Below are positions 35,309 through 43,837 of a stretch of DNA of 64,000 nucleotides, piece after piece. Position 1 is the first letter of the stretch; each line of letters begins with the position of its first letter. The DNA lies in the NCBI RefSeq assembly GCF_025947305.1, contig NZ_CP110009.1, forward strand, positions 434,001 through 498,000, read 5' to 3'. Under the pieces are notes generated by a model, which was not told the DNA's origin, made no database searches, and saw nothing but the letters and a program-made list of their open reading frames with translations. Both the position numbers and the translations under genes were made by a program. The DNA comes from Flavobacterium sp. N3904. GTDB lineage: Bacteria > Bacteroidota > Bacteroidia > Flavobacteriales > Flavobacteriaceae.

Positions 35309-38300
35309 TGCTTTTAAATATTTTTGGGGTATTATCATTTCTAACGGCCACAATTGAAACCGAATTATTTTTATTTTTAATTTTTTGAATGTGCCTAATT
35401 TCTCCTTTCAAAAAGAAACCAGATTGATCATAAGGCAACCATGAATAAGTACCTGATTTACTGCCAAGAAGTACGCTTCCATAATTTGAGTCTAACCTCG
35501 CAAATTGAGGTTTGAATTCGTATTGGTTTCCTCCAAGAACAAGATCCAAAATTCCGTCTTTATTCACATCCATTGTGCAAATAGTATTCACGCAGGAGAA
35601 CTGCACTTCTTTTGGCAGCGTTTTAATTGCAAAATTGCCGCTCCCTTTATTAATAGCAATTACACTTTCTTGAATATTAACTATTTTCTGAATCGAATTA
35701 TCCACTACATCCTGAGCAAATATTTCCTGAAATGATTTTTTGGAATAATCCGCATAGCTCAAATTTTTCTTTTTAATAGAAGGAATCTGACCTGCCAATT
35801 CTTTCTTTAGATGCAATGGCATATCTCTTTCGTCAATAGTTCGAGTCGTTATTTGTTCAATAGTTCCATTATTATCAAAATCATTAACAAACAATCGCAT
35901 TGGATTTTTTTCGGTGGCCTTGTATGAAGTATTGGTTCCTTTATTCCCTAAAACAAGGTCTTTCTTCCCATCATTGTTTAAGTCAACACAATTGATTGCA
36001 TTCCAAAAACCACTAAAATTAGATAGATTGGATTTGAAATCTACTAAACGATGCCCCGTGTTTTTAAAAATTCTAGGTGCCATCCAATCGCCAACAACGA
36101 TTAAATCTTTTTTGCCATCATTATCCATATCTTCCCAAACAGCATCGGTAATCATGCCCACTTCATTTAGTTTGAAAGCTTTTTTATCAGTGACATTTGT
36201 AAAATTACCTTTACCGTCATTTTCCAATAATAATTGTTTTGGATCAATTCCGTAAACTCCAGGCACACTTCTACTCGCGACAAATACATCTGTATCTCCG
36301 TCATTATCAAAATCATATGGCGCAATTACCGAAACGTTATTATTGTTTGTCGGGATAACTGTTTTACTTTTCATAAAAATTCCCTTTCCATCATTCAAAT
36401 ACAAACGGTTTTTATAATTGGCTTGATCTGCTTTTTCATTTCCACCAGAACCAACCATTAAATCCAAATCTCCATCGTTGTCCGCATCAAAGAAACTAGC
36501 TGCTGTATCTTCATAATTTACATCGGCAACTAAATCATTTTGTTTTGTAATCGAGAAAGAATCATTTCCTTTATTCAAGTATACATTTCCAGCCATTCCT
36601 TTGGCACCACCAATAAAAATATCGTCATTCCCGTCGCCATTAACATCACCAACAGCAAGAGATGGCCCCTCTTGAGAAAGCATTTTCGATATCAACCCTT
36701 CGTAATCAAAATCGATATAATCATTTTCTTTATGGGCTAAAAACGAACTTGATTTTTCAGAAAAAAGTGGTTTTACTACTGCCTTTTTTGGAATATAATT
36801 TAAAGTAGCATCTCCTATATTTAAATTTATAGTCGAATTATTAGCTACTTTTTTAATCGTTTGAAATTTTCCATTTGGCCAAATGACTTGAAGTGAATCT
36901 ATTTTTTTGGTTCCAATTCCAAAAGTCATTACATAATCTATTGACGATTGAAAACCTCTGGAAGGAATTAATTCTTGTCTGATGATTTCTTTTCCCGAAA
37001 ACAATTCGACTACACTTCCAATAGCAAATTTATTTTGGTTTTCGCCTTTCAATTTGACTTTTACAAAATGATTTTCTTTCTTTTTCTCCGAATTATTTTG
37101 AAAAACAAATGCTTCCTGATTGACGTTACTTACTATCAAATCAAGATCTCCGTCATTATCCAAATCTCCATAAGCGGCTCCATTTGAAAAACTTGGTGTA
37201 TCCAATCCCCAATTTTTTATTTCATTGGTAAAGGTTAAATCTTTATTGTTTTTGAATGCATAATTTGGAATCGGTGTACTTGGCATTTTATTAATGATGT
37301 CTTCGATTTGCTCCTTTTTTCCCGTGACAGTCATTCTCTGAATGAGTCCATTGGCAAAAAAGTCCATAAAATCCTGATTGGTTAAATCATTATAAATTCC
37401 GTTGCAAACATAAATATCTTTATAGCCATCATTATCCATATCAAATAATAAAGCTCCCCAACTCCAATCTGTTTTGGCAACTCCTGCATAATTAGCAATT
37501 TCAAGAAATTGATTGTCTCCATTATTCAATTGTAGTGTGTTTTGCATATACTGATTGAAAAAATCAAGATGCAATTTTCTGGTAAACAAATCATAATTAT
37601 CAAAACTGGTTGTAGTTTTTAACCTTTCGTCCCCTTCCGGCAACATATCGGTAACAAAAATATCTGCTTTCCCATCATTATTGATATCTGCCATGTCAGC
37701 TCCCATTGAAGACTGACTTGTATGCGATGCCCAACCTTGTATTTGCTCACTAAAAGTTCCGTTTTTATTGTTGATATATAAATAATCTCGTTCGTAAAAA
37801 TCATTCGAAATATAAATGTCTGGATATAAATCTCCATTTACATCACCAACAGTTACACCGAGTCCAAAACCAATAAGACTGCCGTAAATACCCGCAGCTT
37901 CACTTACATCAACAAATTTTCCGTTGTCGTTGCGCAAGAGTTTGTCTCCACCACCTTTTAAAATATCATTTACAGGCCAATCTTTGTCACGTAATTCTCT
38001 TTTATTCGAATAATTTAGGCTACTTACTGGAATGAAACTATTATTTAAAATATAAACATCAAGGTCACCGTCTTTGTCATAATCAAAGAAAGCCGCATGA
38101 GTTGTGATACCGGTATCGGCAAGGTTATATTCGGCAGCTTTTTCGGTAAAAGTTAAGTTTCCATTATTGATAAACAATTCGCTTTTTCTTGCTGCATCTA
38201 TTCCATTTCCAGCATTACAAACAAAAATATCAAGCAAACCATCCCCATTAATATCAACCATTTCAACCCCTGTTGACCAAGATTTTGATATTACGATCCC

Positions 38301-38618
38301 TGCTGTTTTGGAAATATCTTGAAATTTGAAATTTCCTTTATTTAAATAGAGTTTATTCTCACCTAGATTTGAAGTAAAAAAAACATCCGAAAGACCATCG
38401 TTATTGATATCTCCAATGGCAACACCTCCTCCATTATAAAAATTTCGATATTTAAAGATGTTCATGTTTTTACCATTCTTAACTTTATTTACAAAATCAA
38501 TTCCGGTTTTTGAAGACTCTAGTTTAGTAAATAGACTGTCTTTATTATCACTATTATTTTTGGAACAATTTGTAAAAAGAAAAATAAATAGCAAAAATAG
38601 AACAATACGTTGTAACAT
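35301..38618 (-). CDS. FG-GAP/VCBS and ASPIC/UnbV repeat lipoprotein A (CRTAC1-like)
   Basis: A 1105-residue lipoprotein (LFTNC, Cys18). FG-GAP calcium loops occur throughout, for example GDINNDGLSDVFF (69-81), VDINGDGLLDIFV (121-133) and DYDKDGDLDVYIL (179-191). An ASPIC/UnbV segment lies at about 530-590 (FAIGSVVELFSGKE ... SLQVIWPNGKF), then a second propeller half follows. It lacks catalytic residues, so binding of glycan or protein at the cell surface is a guess. It is the first gene of a four-gene operon. A leader motif like that of the SusC gene lies 15-35 bases upstream of its ATG. Confidence 0.88.
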   Translation of the reverse strand: MLQRIVLFLLFIFLFTNCSKNNSDNKDSLFTKLESSKTGIDFVNKVKNGKNMNIFKYRNFYNGGGVAIGDINNDGLSDVFFTSNLGENKLYLNKGNFKFQDISKTAGIVISKSWSTGVEMVDINGDGLLDIFVCNAGNGIDAARKSELFINNGNLTFTEKAAEYNLADTGITTHAAFFDYDKDGDLDVYILNNSFIPVSSLNYSNKRELRDKDWPVNDILKGGGDKLLRNDNGKFVDVSEAAGIYGSLIGFGLGVTVGDVNGDLYPDIYISNDFYERDYLYINNKNGTFSEQIQGWASHTSQSSMGADMADINNDGKADIFVTDMLPEGDERLKTTTSFDNYDLFTRKLHLDFFNQYMQNTLQLNNGDNQFLEIANYAGVAKTDWSWGALLFDMDNDGYKDIYVCNGIYNDLTNQDFMDFFANGLIQRMTVTGKKEQIEDIINKMPSTPIPNYAFKNNKDLTFTNEIKNWGLDTPSFSNGAAYGDLDNDGDLDLIVSNVNQEAFVFQNNSEKKKENHFVKVKLKGENQNKFAIGSVVELFSGKEIIRQELIPSRGFQSSIDYVMTFGIGTKKIDSLQVIWPNGKFQTIKKVANNSTINLNIGDATLNYIPKKAVVKPLFSEKSSSFLAHKENDYIDFDYEGLISKMLSQEGPSLAVGDVNGDGNDDIFIGGAKGMAGNVYLNKGNDSFSITKQNDLVADVNYEDTAASFFDADNDGDLDLMVGSGGNEKADQANYKNRLYLNDGKGIFMKSKTVIPTNNNNVSVIAPYDFDNDGDTDVFVASRSVPGVYGIDPKQLLLENDGKGNFTNVTDKKAFKLNEVGMITDAVWEDMDNDGKKDLIVVGDWMAPRIFKNTGHRLVDFKSNLSNFSGFWNAINCVDLNNDGKKDLVLGNKGTNTSYKATEKNPMRLFVNDFDNNGTIEQITTRTIDERDMPLHLKKELAGQIPSIKKKNLSYADYSKKSFQEIFAQDVVDNSIQKIVNIQESVIAINKGSGNFAIKTLPKEVQFSCVNTICTMDVNKDGILDLVLGGNQYEFKPQFARLDSNYGSVLLGSKSGTYSWLPYDQSGFFLKGEIRHIQKIKNKNNSVSIVAVRNDNTPKIFKSNE

Positions 38619-38632
38619 AGTATAGGTAGTAT

Positions 38633-38653
38633 TTGGTTAAGTAATTTGGTTAT
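38633..38653 (-). promoter_or_regulatory. SusC-type leader motif before UnbV lipoprotein A
   Basis: The plus-strand sequence reads TTGGTTAAGTAATTTGGTTA. It matches the SusC leader at 43378-43397 at all but one position plus a one-base insertion. It lies just upstream of the ATG at 38618, in the 5' untranslated region by position. Its function is unknown. Confidence 0.5.
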
Positions 38654-38721
38654 TTATAATGTCCTAATTTATACAATAAACCATTATCAGTAATCAAAAT
38701 ATTGAGAAAATTATAAATAAA

Positions 38722-38749
38722 TAAAGAGGGTAATAAATCACCCTCTTTA
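38722..38749. terminator. Hairpin terminator after the SusD gene
   Basis: TAAAGAGGGT (38722-38731) pairs perfectly with ACCCTCTTTA (38740-38749) around an 8-base loop. On the minus strand it is followed by a T-rich but interrupted tract. It marks the end of the susCD unit before the UnbV operon. Confidence 0.75.
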
Positions 38750-38784
38750 CAAACTAACTCAAAACAAAATGAAGTGAAAAAATT

Positions 38785-40347
38785 TTAGTATCCAGGATTT
38801 TGTTTAATATTTGGATTAAACAAAGCATCGGAAGGAATAGAATACAATAAGTATTTAGGATCTGACACTTTAGTTTTTAATTCTCTAGGAAGAAGGAATT
38901 TTTCAAAACGAATCATATCGTTTCTTCTCCAGCCTTCCCACCATAATTCTCTTCCTCTTTCTGCATATACATTTTCTAATGAAGCCGTTGGAGCAGGTAC
39001 ACCTGTTCTAAGTGCGATTTTATCCATAATTGCTTGTGGAGAACCATTGGTTGAAGCAGCACCACCTCTTAAAATTGCTTCGGCTTCCATTAATAATGCA
39101 TCAGAATAGCGCATCAAAACATAATCATTTCCTGGTTTACCTAAATCAGCAATATCTGGCTCGTATTTTTGAGCTCTAATTCCCGCTGTTTCAATTGTAG
39201 GGCCTGTTACAATTAAAGATATTTTTTTGGTAAAGAACAAAGGAGCTCCGGTTCTATCTTTTAAAGGGACAGTTCCACCAGCAGATATTAAAGCCCCAGT
39301 ATCTTTATCATATTTGTCTGGAGCATACATCTGACCATATTGAAAACCAATAGGGTTACCAAAATTTGAAATAATAGATGGAGTTGAATGCTGGCGACGT
39401 TCGTCTGCTGCATTAAATCTATCGTAGTATTCAGCCATAGTTGTAAATCCATTCCATCCATCAGGAGTTTGATTATAATGCATTCCCATTCTCCATCTAG
39501 ATTGAATTGGACCACCATCTCCTCCAGTTGAATTTTTAGAAGAAAACAAAATTTCTGGTGACACATTATTAGTTGGTGCAAAGTTTTCCCAATAGGAAAC
39601 AGCCAAGCTACTATTTATAGCTTCAACATGTGCAATAACTTTGTTCATGTCGGCAGCTTGAAAAACATAAGGACCAGCAGGCGTAGCATTCATATAAACT
39701 CCAAGGTTCAAATAAATTTTAGCTAATAAAAAATGTCCTGCATCTGCATTTACGATACTCGCATCACCAGCAATACGTGCAGGTAATGATGGCAAAATAG
39801 CTTCTAATTCGCTTATTACATATGCTATCGCTTCAGGTCTTGACCATACTTTTGGATCGTCTGTCAACGGAGTCCCAGGCTCTCTATAAGGAGCTTGTCC
39901 AAACAAATCTACTACATTAAAATAGTAGAATGCTCTTAAAAAACGAGCTTGTGTTATTTCTGAGGCAACTGTAGAATTTTCAATAATTACATTACAGTTA
40001 TAGACACCAGAGAGTAAATTATTCCATGCGTTTAAAATTTCTGCATTATCAGATGTCCACGATTGCGCTTGAAACTGTCTCCATTTTGCATTATCATCCC
40101 AGTCACCACCACGAGTTGGCCCTACCAAGCCATCTCCAGACATTTCGTCCATGGTAAACATCATTCCTTGATCTTGAAAATTTCTCAAACCATTATAGGC
40201 AGTAGTCAATAAGGCAGCAGTATTGACTGCACTTGAACCTCCAGTAGGTACACCATCACTAATTTGCTCATCTAAATTTGTACAACTTACACCAAGAACT
40301 AGTGTGCTTGCAAATAAGATGCTTTTAATTATATTTATTCTTTTCAT
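38785..40347 (-). CDS. SusD/RagB family glycan-binding lipoprotein
   Basis: A 520-residue outer-membrane lipoprotein (VLGVSC, Cys22). SusD proteins form the lid that captures oligosaccharides for the SusC channel. Family segments include AYNGLRNFQDQG near 50, WNNLLSGVYNCNVIIENS, ARFLRAFYYFNVVDLFGQAPY, VMRYSDALLMEAEAILRGG and the C-terminal ERGRELWWEGWRRNDMIRF. It follows susC by 13 bases on the same strand. The substrate cannot be read; fructan or a gluco-oligosaccharide fits the neighbouring GH32, GH65 and GH13 genes. Confidence 0.93.
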   Translation of the reverse strand: MKRINIIKSILFASTLVLGVSCTNLDEQISDGVPTGGSSAVNTAALLTTAYNGLRNFQDQGMMFTMDEMSGDGLVGPTRGGDWDDNAKWRQFQAQSWTSDNAEILNAWNNLLSGVYNCNVIIENSTVASEITQARFLRAFYYFNVVDLFGQAPYREPGTPLTDDPKVWSRPEAIAYVISELEAILPSLPARIAGDASIVNADAGHFLLAKIYLNLGVYMNATPAGPYVFQAADMNKVIAHVEAINSSLAVSYWENFAPTNNVSPEILFSSKNSTGGDGGPIQSRWRMGMHYNQTPDGWNGFTTMAEYYDRFNAADERRQHSTPSIISNFGNPIGFQYGQMYAPDKYDKDTGALISAGGTVPLKDRTGAPLFFTKKISLIVTGPTIETAGIRAQKYEPDIADLGKPGNDYVLMRYSDALLMEAEAILRGGAASTNGSPQAIMDKIALRTGVPAPTASLENVYAERGRELWWEGWRRNDMIRFEKFLLPRELKTKVSDPKYLLYSIPSDALFNPNIKQNPGY

Positions 40348-40360
40348 GTTTTTTTAAAAT

Positions 40361-43300
40361 TTAGAATGTTACGTTAAGTCCAAAAGCTATTCCTTTTGAT
40401 CTAGGATAAGCTAAATAATCCATACCAGCAGAAGGAACTCCATTAACTTGTTTATTAATATCTACTTCTGGATCAAATCCTGTATAATTTGTAAACAATA
40501 ATAAGTTTGAACCGTTTACATAAAAGCGCAGATTTTTACACTTCATTCTATCTATTAGACCTCCTGTAAAGGTATATCCAAATGTTAACTCACCCATTCT
40601 CAAAAAATCCCCTGACTGAAGGTATTTTGTAGAAGGAGAATTAGGATCTCCCTGTCCTTGAGCTGAATATGCCGCTTCTTCTGTTACATTCCTACCACCC
40701 AAAAAGGCACCTTTGAAAAAATAGGCATTTTGAGTATTATCATAAATATAATGTCCAGCTGCACCATAAAATGAAACAGTAGCATCAAAATTTTTGTATT
40801 TGAAAGCAGATGAGAAACCATAGTTAATTTTAGGTAATGGTTGTTTGTCTAATAGCTGTTTTGTAGCTTCCCCAAGACCAACTTTCTCTCCTGCATCGTT
40901 TGTGTAAATAGAATTGCCATCAGCATCATATCCTTGAAAATCATACAAGAAATAAGTATAAAGAGGCTGATCATTAGTAATTACTTGAGTGTAAGCACTT
41001 GTTAAACCTTGCCCATTTAAACCCCCAGTGCCTACAAATCCATTGAAATTTTGAATTTCATTTTTTAAGAAAGAAGCATTTCCTGCTATACTCCAAGTTA
41101 TATCATCGGATTGTATAATAGTATAATCAAGACTGATTTCAATACCAGTGTTAATCAAATTTCCAGGTAAATTTTTATTTCTCGGTGAATTTGGCCCCGG
41201 TTGAGTTGACGCCTGAGGAACAGGAAAAATTAAATCTTTTGTATCCCTATGAAAGTAATCAAGAGAACCTGTTAATCTATTTTCAAGTAATGTAAAATCT
41301 GTACCTACACCCCATGATTCTGTAGTTTCCCATTTCAAATTCTCATTTGCATTTGCATCTACATTCAAAGCTCCATTATTCCCATAACTTGCTCTACCTA
41401 TAGCTGAGTTAGCTGCGAACTCTTGATTCCCAGTAATACCCCAATTGGCTCTTAATTTTAAATTATTAAGTATTCCTTCGTGATTTTCAAATATATTATC
41501 GGCAATACCCACAGCTGGAAATGTACCATATTTATAATTAGAACCAAATTTTGACGAACCATCTGTACGAACAGATGCTGTTAAAACATACTTTTTATAA
41601 AAAGTCACATCAGCTCTAGCATACAATGATTGAACCTCAGTGAAATTTTTGTAAGAAGAAACTCTAAATTCATTTTGAAGTCCCCCTTCAATATCATCAA
41701 TTAAATTAGTTTGAGCCGGATCATATCCTTTTCCTGAAGAAACATTTCCACTATTCAAGTACGAATAATAAGAATACCCTACTAATGCATTCAAATTAAA
41801 ATTATCACTAAATTGATTGGTATAGTTTAAATTATTCTCTACTGTCTTATTAAATGCACTTATGTTAGAAATTGCGGCTGTACCATATTTTGTAACTACT
41901 GGTTTTGAACCTGGTACTGTTCCAAAAAATGCATCCCCTTGTATTTTCATTGTTGGCAATATTTGACTCTTTCTAGATGAAGTTGAATTTTCAACTCCAA
42001 ATAAGAAATTGTATTTAAAATGAGATCCTAAGTTAAGAGATGCATTAATACTTCCTAATAATTTATTTGTATTAGTGTAATCTTGATAAGAATCTAATAG
42101 TTGAACTGGATTCAAATACGTATCGCTGACAACATTATAGCTACCATCTGCTTTATAGATTGGCAATGTTGGGTTCCAATATAAAGCTGTTCCAATAACA
42201 TTTCCAATATATCCAGCATTATTCGTTACTAAAGTGGTATAATCATTTACACTGGCATACAATAATTTAGTATCAACTTTTAGTACTTTATCAAAGAAAT
42301 TATTTGAATTATAAAACGATGCTGTATATTTTTCTAAACCTGTATTTTTTACAATCCCTTCATTGTTACTGGCAGAAAGAGAGACTCTTGTACTAGAATT
42401 TTCATTTGCAGAATTAAAAGATAAATTATTATTTACAGCGATTCCTGTTTGTAAAACCGCATCTTCCCAATTATAATCTCTTCCTCCAAAATCTTGTCCT
42501 TTAGGAATTCCCGCAGCTTTACTTGCAGTTACAAATTGATCGGGATTCATTACGCCATAATTACCAGCTTTGGTACTAATTTGCGTAGAGGTACTAAAAT
42601 TAAATTCAGGAATATTTGAATTTCCTTTCTTGGTAGTAATTACGATTACTCCATTGGCTCCACGAGAACCATAAATAGCTGTAGAAGCTGCATCTTTCAA
42701 TACAGAAATAGATGCTATATCAGCCTCATTAATGAAGTTCAAGGGGTTTCTAGCAGCTGAAGTACCTAATAAATCAGATCCCTGAGACGAAATATCTCCT
42801 CCCGCTAAAGGAACACCATCTACAACAACTAAAGGTCCATTTCCTGAACGTACAGAAGAGGAACCCCTTACACGGATTGTAACTGCTGAACCAGGCTCGC
42901 CACTCGTTTGTGTGATTTGTACCCCAGCCACTTTACCTCTTAACAATAAAGCAGGCGAAGTATTTGACACTCCATCAAAATCCTTAGACCCTAAAACATC
43001 AACCGCACCAGTTAAATCTTTCTTTTTTGCAGTTCCATATCCAATTACAACTACTTCATTCAATTGGCTTTGATCTTGAGCCATTGTCACATTCAAGGTG
43101 CTTTTGCCACCAACACTAACTTCTTGAGTTTTTAGACCGATGTAAGTAAATACTAAGACTGCGTTTGAACCCACATTCTTAATAATAAATTTTCCGTCAA
43201 AATCTGTTTGTGTTTCCGTTTTTGTTCCTTTTACTAATATAGAAACCCCAGGGAGTGGGCCACTCGCATCAGTCACCAATCCCGATACATCTTGCGAATA

Positions 43301-43363
43301 TATCAAGCTAGTACATAGCATGGTTATGAAAACCATCAAGCCTTTTTGTAGACTATTTTTCAT
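40361..43363 (-). CDS. SusC/RagA family TonB-linked outer-membrane transporter
   Basis: A 1000-residue TonB-dependent transporter. Signal peptide (cleavage near SLIYSQ), then a carboxypeptidase-regulatory-like domain (about 25-95, VSGLVTDASGPLPGVSILVKGT), the EVVVIGYG motif near 105, and the plug domain (GKVAGVQITQTSGEPGSAVTIRVRG, DGVPLAGG, ISVLKDAASTAIYGSRGANGVIVITTKKG). The rest is the 22-strand barrel. It imports oligosaccharide with the SusD lid 13 bases downstream. A LacI-type palindrome overlaps its probable -33 region, which suggests repression in the absence of substrate. Confidence 0.95.
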   Translation of the reverse strand: MKNSLQKGLMVFITMLCTSLIYSQDVSGLVTDASGPLPGVSILVKGTKTETQTDFDGKFIIKNVGSNAVLVFTYIGLKTQEVSVGGKSTLNVTMAQDQSQLNEVVVIGYGTAKKKDLTGAVDVLGSKDFDGVSNTSPALLLRGKVAGVQITQTSGEPGSAVTIRVRGSSSVRSGNGPLVVVDGVPLAGGDISSQGSDLLGTSAARNPLNFINEADIASISVLKDAASTAIYGSRGANGVIVITTKKGNSNIPEFNFSTSTQISTKAGNYGVMNPDQFVTASKAAGIPKGQDFGGRDYNWEDAVLQTGIAVNNNLSFNSANENSSTRVSLSASNNEGIVKNTGLEKYTASFYNSNNFFDKVLKVDTKLLYASVNDYTTLVTNNAGYIGNVIGTALYWNPTLPIYKADGSYNVVSDTYLNPVQLLDSYQDYTNTNKLLGSINASLNLGSHFKYNFLFGVENSTSSRKSQILPTMKIQGDAFFGTVPGSKPVVTKYGTAAISNISAFNKTVENNLNYTNQFSDNFNLNALVGYSYYSYLNSGNVSSGKGYDPAQTNLIDDIEGGLQNEFRVSSYKNFTEVQSLYARADVTFYKKYVLTASVRTDGSSKFGSNYKYGTFPAVGIADNIFENHEGILNNLKLRANWGITGNQEFAANSAIGRASYGNNGALNVDANANENLKWETTESWGVGTDFTLLENRLTGSLDYFHRDTKDLIFPVPQASTQPGPNSPRNKNLPGNLINTGIEISLDYTIIQSDDITWSIAGNASFLKNEIQNFNGFVGTGGLNGQGLTSAYTQVITNDQPLYTYFLYDFQGYDADGNSIYTNDAGEKVGLGEATKQLLDKQPLPKINYGFSSAFKYKNFDATVSFYGAAGHYIYDNTQNAYFFKGAFLGGRNVTEEAAYSAQGQGDPNSPSTKYLQSGDFLRMGELTFGYTFTGGLIDRMKCKNLRFYVNGSNLLLFTNYTGFDPEVDINKQVNGVPSAGMDYLAYPRSKGIAFGLNVTF

Positions 43364-43377
43364 ACGTAATAAATAAG

Positions 43378-43397
43378 TTAGTTAATAATTTGGTTAT
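43378..43397 (-). promoter_or_regulatory. SusC leader motif
   Basis: TTAGTTAATAATTTGGTTAT on the plus strand lies 15-34 bases upstream of the SusC ATG. It matches 18 of 20 bases at 60010-60029, and almost all at 38633-38653. All three copies have the same orientation. Confidence 0.5.
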
Positions 43398-43454
43398 TTG
43401 TTTAAAATATTAAATCAAACATAGTTATTTTTTTAAGAAAACTTTAAGAAAATC

Positions 43455-43463
43455 CAAACTATA
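43455..43463 (-). promoter_or_regulatory. Weak -7 box for the SusC gene
   Basis: The minus strand reads TATAGTTTG, which is TAnnTTTG with one extra base in the spacer. The operator at 43479-43492 would sit at about the -33 position. Confidence 0.3.
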
Positions 43464-43478
43464 ACGTTGTAGTTGCAC

Positions 43479-43492
43479 CGAAAACGTTTTCG
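43479..43492. promoter_or_regulatory. LacI-type operator upstream of the SusC gene
   Basis: CGAAAACGTTTTCG is a perfect 14-base palindrome and forms the inner part of the two 16-base sites at 45909 and 45929. It lies 116 bases upstream of the SusC start, and the likely promoter follows within 20-30 bases, so binding would block RNA polymerase. Confidence 0.75.
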
Positions 43493-43761
43493 ATTTTATA
43501 TAATCGATGTTAAAATTTTAAGAAATAAAAAAATATAATGAAATAAAAAAGTGTAATAAAAACACATTTAATTATTATTTGCCATTTTTATTACATAATT
43601 AAAAATTGAAAGAAAAAAGAGTTTATTTTTTAATGTACTATACCTACAAATATTAAAAGCAAAAAAATAATTGAGCCTAAAAAACCAAGTGTCTAAAATT
43701 GAGTTAATTACATTTTAACTCGATTTTGTTAAATACATAACTTTTGCAAATTATTGAACAT

Positions 43762-43820
43762 AAAAAAACACCAATATTCAGAATACATTTTGAATTATAA
43801 TTGCATTGTGAATATTGGTG
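43762..43820 (-). terminator. Hairpin terminator after the GH65 gene
   Basis: A perfect 12-bp stem, CACCAATATTCA (43769-43780) with 43809-43820, has a 28-base loop. On the minus strand a seven-T run (complement of 43762-43768) follows, as in an intrinsic terminator. Confidence 0.8.
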
Positions 43821-43837
43821 GCAATAAAAAATAGCTT

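Larger units (their letters stand above)
43364..43837. other. 474-base intergenic region between SusC and GH65 genes
   Basis: No gene was seen here. It holds the SusC leader (43378-43397), the operator (43479-43492) and, at the far end, the terminator of the GH65 gene (43762-43820). Bases 43500-43760 are very AT-rich with A-runs and no clear signal that I can see. Confidence 0.7.

Noticed and set aside
32048..35353. Start of UnbV lipoprotein B at 35353
   Set aside because: The extra 15 residues precede a clean lipoprotein signal; ATG 35308 also gives the 8-base coupling overlap with the upstream gene.
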